Assembly: GCF_000373585.1 (NCBI RefSeq)
Contig: NZ_KB891940.1
Span: 1-64,000 of the forward strand
Length of the DNA: 64,000 nt
Reading direction: 5' to 3'
DNA from: Streptomyces sp. MspMP-M5
Lineage (GTDB): Bacteria; Actinomycetota; Actinomycetes; Streptomycetales; Streptomycetaceae
Shown: piece by piece, positions 59,588 to 64,000 of the stretch
Layout of the letters: each line of letters begins with the position of its first letter
Position numbering within the stretch: position 1 is the first letter of the stretch
Position numbers and translations under genes: made by a program
Notes under the pieces: model-generated
Databases searched by the model: none
What the model saw: only the letters and a program-made list of their open reading frames with translations
Told to the model about the DNA's origin: nothing

Positions 59588-60484
59588 CTATGCGCCGAGC
59601 TGCGCCAGCCCCTCGGTGGCGATCCGCTCGAAGACCGCCGGGTCAGCCGCGAAGACCGAGTCCGCGATCGGCCAGTGGATGACCAGCTCCTCGATCCCCA
59701 GCTCGGCATGGCGGCCGGCGAAGTCGACAAAGGCGTCCAGCGAGTCCAGCGGCCGGTCCGGGGTGAATCCGGTCAGCATGATCTTCTGGAGCTCGTCGTA
59801 GTCCCGGCCCTGGTCGGCGCACGCCTTCGCCAGCCCCTCGGTCTGCCGGCGGACGGCCTCCCGCGACTCGGCCGGCGTCCCGCCCGCGTTCGACACCTTG
59901 GGGTCGCCGGTCGTCACCCATGCCTGGCCGTAGCGGGCGGCCAGCTTCAGTCCGCGCGGGCCGGTGGCCGCCACCGCGAACGGCAGTCGCGGCCGCTGCA
60001 CACAGCCGGGGATGTTGCGCACCTCGTCCGCGGAGTAGTGGGTGCCGTCGCTGGAGACGACGTCCTCGGTCAGCAGCCGGTCCAGCAGCGCGGTGAACTC
60101 GGCGAAGCGGTCCGCCCGTTCGCGCGGCGACCAGGGCTCCTGGCCCAGTGCCGTGGCGTCGAAGCCGTTGCCGCCGGCGCCGATGCCCAGCGTGACGCGG
60201 CCGTCACTGATGTCGTCGAGCGAGATCAGTTCCTTGGCGAGGGTGACCGGATGCCGGAAGTTCGGCGAGGTGACGAGGGTGCCCAGGCGCATCCGGGAGG
60301 TCGCGGCGGCGGCCGCGGTCAGCGTCGGGAGAGCACCGAACCACGCCTGGTCGCGGAAGCTCCGCCACGAGAGGTGGTCATAGGTGTACGCGGCGTGGAA
60401 ACCCAGCTCCTCGGCGCGTCGCCACACCTCCTTACCGCCTTCGGACCACCGGCGGACGGGCAGGATCACAGTGCTCAGTCGCAT
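59588..60484 (-). CDS. LLM class F420-dependent oxidoreductase
   Basis: A 298-residue bacterial-luciferase-like protein (MRLSTVILPVRRW ... AYTYDHLSWRS ... RMRLGTLVTSPNFRHPVTLAKELISLDDISDGRVTLGIGAGGN, split over about 1-120). The layout is that of actinobacterial members using coenzyme F420. The substrate is not predictable. ATG 60484 has a weak GGGGAT upstream. It is divergent from the HAD phosphatase gene, with a 112-bp gap. Confidence 0.9.
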   Translation of the reverse strand: MRLSTVILPVRRWSEGGKEVWRRAEELGFHAAYTYDHLSWRSFRDQAWFGALPTLTAAAAATSRMRLGTLVTSPNFRHPVTLAKELISLDDISDGRVTLGIGAGGNGFDATALGQEPWSPRERADRFAEFTALLDRLLTEDVVSSDGTHYSADEVRNIPGCVQRPRLPFAVAATGPRGLKLAARYGQAWVTTGDPKVSNAGGTPAESREAVRRQTEGLAKACADQGRDYDELQKIMLTGFTPDRPLDSLDAFVDFAGRHAELGIEELVIHWPIADSVFAADPAVFERIATEGLAQLGA

Positions 60485-60596
60485 ATCCCCGAGCGTACGG
60501 GCACTGCCGGGAAAGCCCGCGGGGCCGGTCTCCCCGCCGGGCTCATGTGCGCCACCCACCGCACGTCTGTACGTGCCGATACGCGAAGATGGCCCC

Positions 60597-61553
60597 GTGA
60601 CTGATGCCCCCGCCATGCCGCGCCGGCCCACCCGGCTGATCGCCACCGACCTCGACGGCACGCTGCTGCACGACGACAAGACGGTCTCCGACCGGACGAT
60701 CGCCGCACTCGCCGCCGCGGAGGACGCGGGCATCGAGGTGTTCTTCGTCACCGGCCGCCCGGCCCGCTGGATGGGTGTGGTCAGCGACCATGTGCACGGC
60801 CACGGCCTGGCGATCTGCGCGAACGGCGCGGCCGTCGTCGATCTGCACCGGGGCAACCGCATCGTCGAGGTCAGCCCGCTCGACCACATGGTGGCGCTCG
60901 ACGTCGTCCATGCCCTGCGCGGCGCGGCCCCCGGCACCAGCTTCGCCGTCGAGCGCACCGGCGGCATCCACTACGAGCCGCAGTACCCGCCCTTCCTCCT
61001 CGACCCGGCCGCGGTGATCGCGCCGGCCGAGAAGCTGCTCGCCGACGGCTTCGCCCCTCAGGTGGCCCCCGAGCCGTCCGCCGGCGGCACCGACGGCCCG
61101 TACGCGGCCGGTTTCACCCCGACCGCCCCGGACGCCGCGGGCGCCACCCTCACCGGCAGCGACGCCCTCGCCCCCGACCAGCCCGTGCTCAAGCTGCTCG
61201 CGCACCACCCCGATCTCGACCCCGACGCCTTTCTCACGCTGGCCCGGGTGACCGCCGGCCACCTCGCGTCCTTCACCCGGTCCAGCCCCACCGCCCTCCT
61301 GGAGATCAGCGGCCTGGGCGTCAGCAAGGCCGGCACCCTCGCCCGCTGCTGCGCGGAGCGCGGAATCTCCCCGGAGGAGGTCGTCGCCTTCGGCGATATG
61401 CCGAACGACATCGAGATGCTCACCTGGGCCGGCACCGCGTACGCCATGGCCAATGCCCACCCCGACGTGCTGGCGGCCACCGGGCACCGTACGGAATCCA
61501 ACAACGACGACGGTGTGGCGGTGGTGATCGAGCGGATTCTTCAGGGGCGTTGA
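60597..61553 (+). CDS. HAD-superfamily (Cof-type) phosphatase, paralogue
   Basis: A 318-residue type IIB HAD hydrolase. LIATDLDGTLLHDDKTVSD is motif I (about 13-31), FFVTGRPARW motif II, and VVAFGDMPNDIEML motif IV; AMANAHPDVLAATGHRTESNNDDGVAVVIE closes it. It is closely similar to the HAD gene at 31625, with a larger cap (about 85-210). GTG 60597 was chosen; a stop occurs just upstream of the alternative ATG 60589. Two parS sites follow its stop. Confidence 0.92.
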   Translation: MTDAPAMPRRPTRLIATDLDGTLLHDDKTVSDRTIAALAAAEDAGIEVFFVTGRPARWMGVVSDHVHGHGLAICANGAAVVDLHRGNRIVEVSPLDHMVALDVVHALRGAAPGTSFAVERTGGIHYEPQYPPFLLDPAAVIAPAEKLLADGFAPQVAPEPSAGGTDGPYAAGFTPTAPDAAGATLTGSDALAPDQPVLKLLAHHPDLDPDAFLTLARVTAGHLASFTRSSPTALLEISGLGVSKAGTLARCCAERGISPEEVVAFGDMPNDIEMLTWAGTAYAMANAHPDVLAATGHRTESNNDDGVAVVIERILQGR

Positions 61554-61571
61554 TACCGCGGTAGGCCCGCA

Positions 61572-61587
61572 TGTTTCACGTGAAACA
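61572..61587. other. parS centromere-like site 1
   Basis: Exact 16-bp palindrome TGTTTCACGTGAAACA, the ParB binding site of streptomycetes; 19 bp past the HAD stop. Confidence 0.95.
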
Positions 61588-61611
61588 CGTCAACTCACGG
61601 ACGAGGAAGCC

Positions 61612-61627
61612 TGTTTCACGTGAAACA
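61612..61627. other. parS centromere-like site 2
   Basis: A second exact copy, TGTTTCACGTGAAACA, 40 bp from the first (about four helical turns). Its right end reaches the expected -35 area of the methyltransferase promoter. Confidence 0.95.
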
Positions 61628-61645
61628 TGCGGCCGCGCACTCCCC

Positions 61646-61651
61646 TAGGGT
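61646..61651 (+). promoter_or_regulatory. -10 element of leaderless methyltransferase gene
   Basis: TAGGGT ends 7 nt before GTG 61659 and there is no Shine-Dalgarno; the -35 position falls within or beside parS site 2. Confidence 0.55.
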
Positions 61652-61658
61652 CGCCGGG

Positions 61659-62321
61659 GTGAGCGAGCCGTCCTACCTTGCCGCCGTCCGCGAGTCGTAC
61701 GACACCGTCGCGGCCTCCTATGCCGAACGGGTCAAGAGCGCCGCGGAGTTGGACCCGATGTCCCGGGCGATACTGGCGACCTTCGCCGGCGATGTGCGGG
61801 CAGCCGCCCGCGGGCCGGTCGCGGATCTGGGATGCGGTCCCGGCAAGGTCACCGCGCATCTGGCCGACCTGGGAGTACCCGCATTCGGCCTCGATCTCTC
61901 CCCGAAGATGATCGGGCTCGCCCAACGGGCCTACCCGCGCCTCGACTTCGTCGTGGGCTCCATGACCGCGCTGGGCGTCCGGGCCGATGTGCTCGGCGGC
62001 ATCCTGGCCTACTACTCCACCCACCACACGCCCCCGGAGGTGCTGCCCCGCGTCTTCGCCGAGTTCCATCGCACCCTCGCACCCGGCGGCCGGCTGATGG
62101 TGGCCGGCCACGTGGGCGACAACGTGCGGCTGCGTCCGGCGCGGGCCTACGGCGACCATCCGGTGTCCTACGAGTCCCACCTGATCCCGGCGGAACGGAT
62201 CGCCGCGCTGCTGGGCCGGGCCGGGCTCGTCGTCACCGGCCGCCTGGCACAGGAGCCCGCCGAGGACGCGCACCGGTCGATCGCCACGGTGCTGGCGCGG
62301 AAGCCCGAAGGAGCGGCGTAG
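61659..62321 (+). CDS. Class I SAM-dependent methyltransferase
   Basis: A 220-residue methyltransferase. The SAM-binding motif VADLGCGPGKVTAHLADLG (about 53-71) and the acidic loop FGLDLSPKMI (about 75) are typical; LAYYSTHHTPPEVLPRVFAEFHRTLAPGGRLMV forms motifs post II and III. The substrate is unknown (small molecule likely). GTG 61659 fits the leaderless promoter. It is bounded upstream by the parS pair and converges on the kinase gene. Confidence 0.9.
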   Translation: MSEPSYLAAVRESYDTVAASYAERVKSAAELDPMSRAILATFAGDVRAAARGPVADLGCGPGKVTAHLADLGVPAFGLDLSPKMIGLAQRAYPRLDFVVGSMTALGVRADVLGGILAYYSTHHTPPEVLPRVFAEFHRTLAPGGRLMVAGHVGDNVRLRPARAYGDHPVSYESHLIPAERIAALLGRAGLVVTGRLAQEPAEDAHRSIATVLARKPEGAA

Positions 62322-62345
62322 GGACGTGCCCACCGCCCGCTCCCC

Positions 62346-64000
62346 TCACAGCGGCGCCTCCCACGTCACCCTCGTCCCCGCGCCGCCCAGCCCCGGGCCG
62401 TAGGTGCTGGAGCCGCCCAGCGACTCCGCGCGCTTGGCGAGGTTCTTCAGCCCGCTGCGGCGACCGCCCCGGGCGATGCCCACCCCGTCGTCGGCGACGG
62501 TCAGCCGGACGCCCGGGGTGCCGTCCGGCAAAGTGACCGTCGCGTCCACCACGATCTCGATCCGGGACGCATCGGCGTGCCGGAAGGCGTTGGACAGCGC
62601 CTCGCGCAGCGCGGCGATCAGGTTCTTGCCGGCCAGCTCCCCGACCCGGGAGTCGACCTGACCGACGAACTGCGCCGACGGCTGGAAGCCCAGCGGCACG
62701 GCGGCGGTGCCGATCTCCCGCAGCACCCGGGTCCGGAGCCCCGAAGGCGCCTCGGCCGGGCTCTGCTGGAGCGCGAAGATCGCGGTCCGGATCTCCTGGA
62801 TGGTGACGTCGAGTTCGTCGATGGCCTTGCCGACCCGCCGGCCCACCTCCGGCACCAGGGTCTTGCGCTGTGCGCTCTCCAGCACCATCCCCGTCGCGAA
62901 CAGCCGCTGGATCACCAGGTCGTGCAGGTCACGGGCGATCCGGTCACGGTCCTCGTAGACCGCCAGCCGCTCCCGGTCGCGCTGCGCGTCGGCCAGCACC
63001 AGCGCCAGCGCGGCCTGCGCGGCGAACTGGGTGGCCAGGGTCCGCTCGGCGGCGCTGAACGGACGGCCGCCGCGCCCCCGCGGCGTGGCGAGGGTGCCGA
63101 GCACCCGGCCACCGCTCTTGAGCGGCAGCATCATGCTCGGCCCGTAACGCGGTGCGAGGTGGGTGACCATCCGCGGATCACTCGCCGAGTCACGGACGAA
63201 CACCGGTTCGCCGGCGAGGAGTTGCTCGGCGACCGGGCTGTCGGGCGGAATCTGGGTCCCCAGGATGCCGGTCGGGTCGTCGGCCGACACCGCGACGATC
63301 TCCAGCCCGCCCTCCTCGTCCGGCAGCAGCACGATGCCGGCGGCCGAATCCGCGAGCTTCCTGGCCTGTTCCGCGACCACCGCGAGCGCGTCGTCGACGT
63401 CGCTGCCGGCGAGGAGTTCGGTGGTCACCGCCACCGACCCGTCGATCCAGCGCTCGCGCTGCCGGGTCGCCGCGTACAGCCGGGCGTTGCCGATCGCGAT
63501 CCCGGCCTCGGTGGCCAGCACCCGCACCATGTGCAGGTCCTCCTGGCTGAACTCCCCGCCGCGCTTCTCGGTCAGATAGAGGTTGCCGAAGATCTCGCCC
63601 TGGACGCGGATCGGCACGCCCAGGAACGAGCGCATCGGCGGGTGCCCCGGCGGGAACCCCGCCGAGCGGGGGTCCTTGGTGAGGTCGGCCAGCCGCACCG
63701 GCTTCGGATCGTGGATCAGGGCGCCGAGCAGGCCCTTGTGCCCGTCGGGCAGCGCGCCGATGCGCTCGTGCTGCGCCCCGGTCACGCCGTAGGTCACGAA
63801 GTCCGACAGCCCTTCCCGGGCGTCGTCGATGATCCCGATCGCCGCATAGCGCGCGTCGGCGAGTTCGGCGGCGGTCTCCACGATCCGGTCCAGCGTGATG
63901 TGCAGGTCCAGCCCCGCGCCGACGGTGCGCATCGCCTCCAGCAGCTGCGGCACCCGGGCGGTCAGCTCGGACGACAGTCCCTGGAGGCTGCGGGTGGCCT
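62346..64000 (-). CDS. GAF-domain sensor histidine kinase (DevS-like), N-terminus outside window
   Basis: The frame is open to the right edge, so the start is beyond the window; at least 551 residues are present. Two GAF domains (about 20-165: AELADARYAAIGIIDDAREG ...; about 185-330: ADSAAGIVLLPDEEGG ...) precede the HisKA_3 dimerisation helix with phospho-acceptor His in DRIARDLHDLVIQRLFA. The HATPase_c domain has N-box REALSNAFRHADAS, and G1 VADDGVGI. This matches the DevS/DosS redox or oxygen-sensing kinase family; whether GAF-A binds haem cannot be judged here. The response regulator is not in view. Confidence 0.92.
   Translation of the reverse strand, partial: ATRSLQGLSSELTARVPQLLEAMRTVGAGLDLHITLDRIVETAAELADARYAAIGIIDDAREGLSDFVTYGVTGAQHERIGALPDGHKGLLGALIHDPKPVRLADLTKDPRSAGFPPGHPPMRSFLGVPIRVQGEIFGNLYLTEKRGGEFSQEDLHMVRVLATEAGIAIGNARLYAATRQRERWIDGSVAVTTELLAGSDVDDALAVVAEQARKLADSAAGIVLLPDEEGGLEIVAVSADDPTGILGTQIPPDSPVAEQLLAGEPVFVRDSASDPRMVTHLAPRYGPSMMLPLKSGGRVLGTLATPRGRGGRPFSAAERTLATQFAAQAALALVLADAQRDRERLAVYEDRDRIARDLHDLVIQRLFATGMVLESAQRKTLVPEVGRRVGKAIDELDVTIQEIRTAIFALQQSPAEAPSGLRTRVLREIGTAAVPLGFQPSAQFVGQVDSRVGELAGKNLIAALREALSNAFRHADASRIEIVVDATVTLPDGTPGVRLTVADDGVGIARGGRRSGLKNLAKRAESLGGSSTYGPGLGGAGTRVTWEAPL

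Noticed and set aside
1..64000. CRISPR array, toxin-antitoxin, restriction or other defence system
   Set aside because: No regularly spaced repeats with unique spacers and no nuclease, methylase-restriction or toxin families were seen; the 25-26-bp repeats at 36.0 and 52.7 kb lack spacers.

Overview
The window is a high-GC actinobacterial chromosome segment, almost certainly Streptomyces. Supporting signs are strong GC bias at third codon positions, frequent GTG starts, many ATGA/GTGA stop-start overlaps, leaderless promoters (TANNNT 6-7 nt before the start codon), a tRNA without encoded CCA, and actinobacterial families (DUF5926, SAV_915, PspAB, F420-type LLM oxidoreductase, ECF42 sigma factor). 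Two parS sites, a one-mismatch parS copy and a cluster of DnaA boxes suggest an origin-proximal arm. From memory, the gene order (htrA ... sco, copCD, DyP, pheA, serS) follows that of S. coelicolor and S. lividans; this was not checked.

Layout. 1-2.6 kb is accessory: the tail of an unknown winged-helix-like protein and a secreted glycine/aspartate repeat protein, ending at the 3' side of tRNA-Ser(UGA). 2.7-12 kb: HtrA-type protease, glycerophosphodiesterase, an RsbW-like ATP-binding protein, DUF5926/SEC-C protein, a secreted protein, a degenerate prim-pol protein and a SpoIIE/PP2C phosphatase. 12-17 kb: aminopeptidase P, then a leftward FAD dehydrogenase-SDR pair and a TetR gene, with a 22-bp palindrome over the tetR promoter. 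17-21.9 kb: SPFH/GYF protein plus zinc-ribbon membrane protein, then a YCII/DGPF-ECF42 pair with its own ECF-type promoter and an anti-sigma-like kinase.

22-28.6 kb is an envelope copper cassette: membrane protein, YcnI, Sco lipoprotein, PCu(A)C lipoprotein, CopC-CopD fusion and a Tat-exported DyP peroxidase; the last four are tightly packed or overlapping. pheA, a 650-bp DnaA-box region and serS-HAD follow. 32-38 kb carries a double Lrp/AsnC regulator with a rhomboid-like protein, a divergent DHA2 exporter, a LysR gene behind a phased CCGTACGG array, and a broken MerR/GyrI-like regulator. 38-44.8 kb: SAV_915 protein and diaminopimelate decarboxylase, VOC protein, FadR-type regulator with a CynX-type transporter, and a short MltG-like protein. 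44.9-48.6 kb is a four-gene ABC operon (ATPase-permease-ATPase-permease).

48.8-54.2 kb is a likely lipid or epoxide metabolism group: M24 peptidase-like protein overlapping an EphD-like hydrolase/SDR fusion, a PF10118 diiron-type protein and a MerR regulator. 54.4-57.1 kb is a carotenoid oxygenase/membrane protein operon divergent from a PadR gene, with two composite palindromic operators between them. 57.2-64 kb holds KptA, PspAB and HtpX (envelope stress), an F420-type oxidoreductase, a second HAD phosphatase, two exact parS sites, a methyltransferase, and a GAF-domain histidine kinase that runs off the right edge.

No CRISPR array, rRNA operon or intact transposase was seen. The best leads are the regulatory DNA (parS, DnaA boxes, ECF42 promoter, PadR/TetR operators, the 26-bp phased array) and the EphD/PF10118 and PadR/carotenoid-oxygenase modules, rather than a clearly new defence or mobile system.
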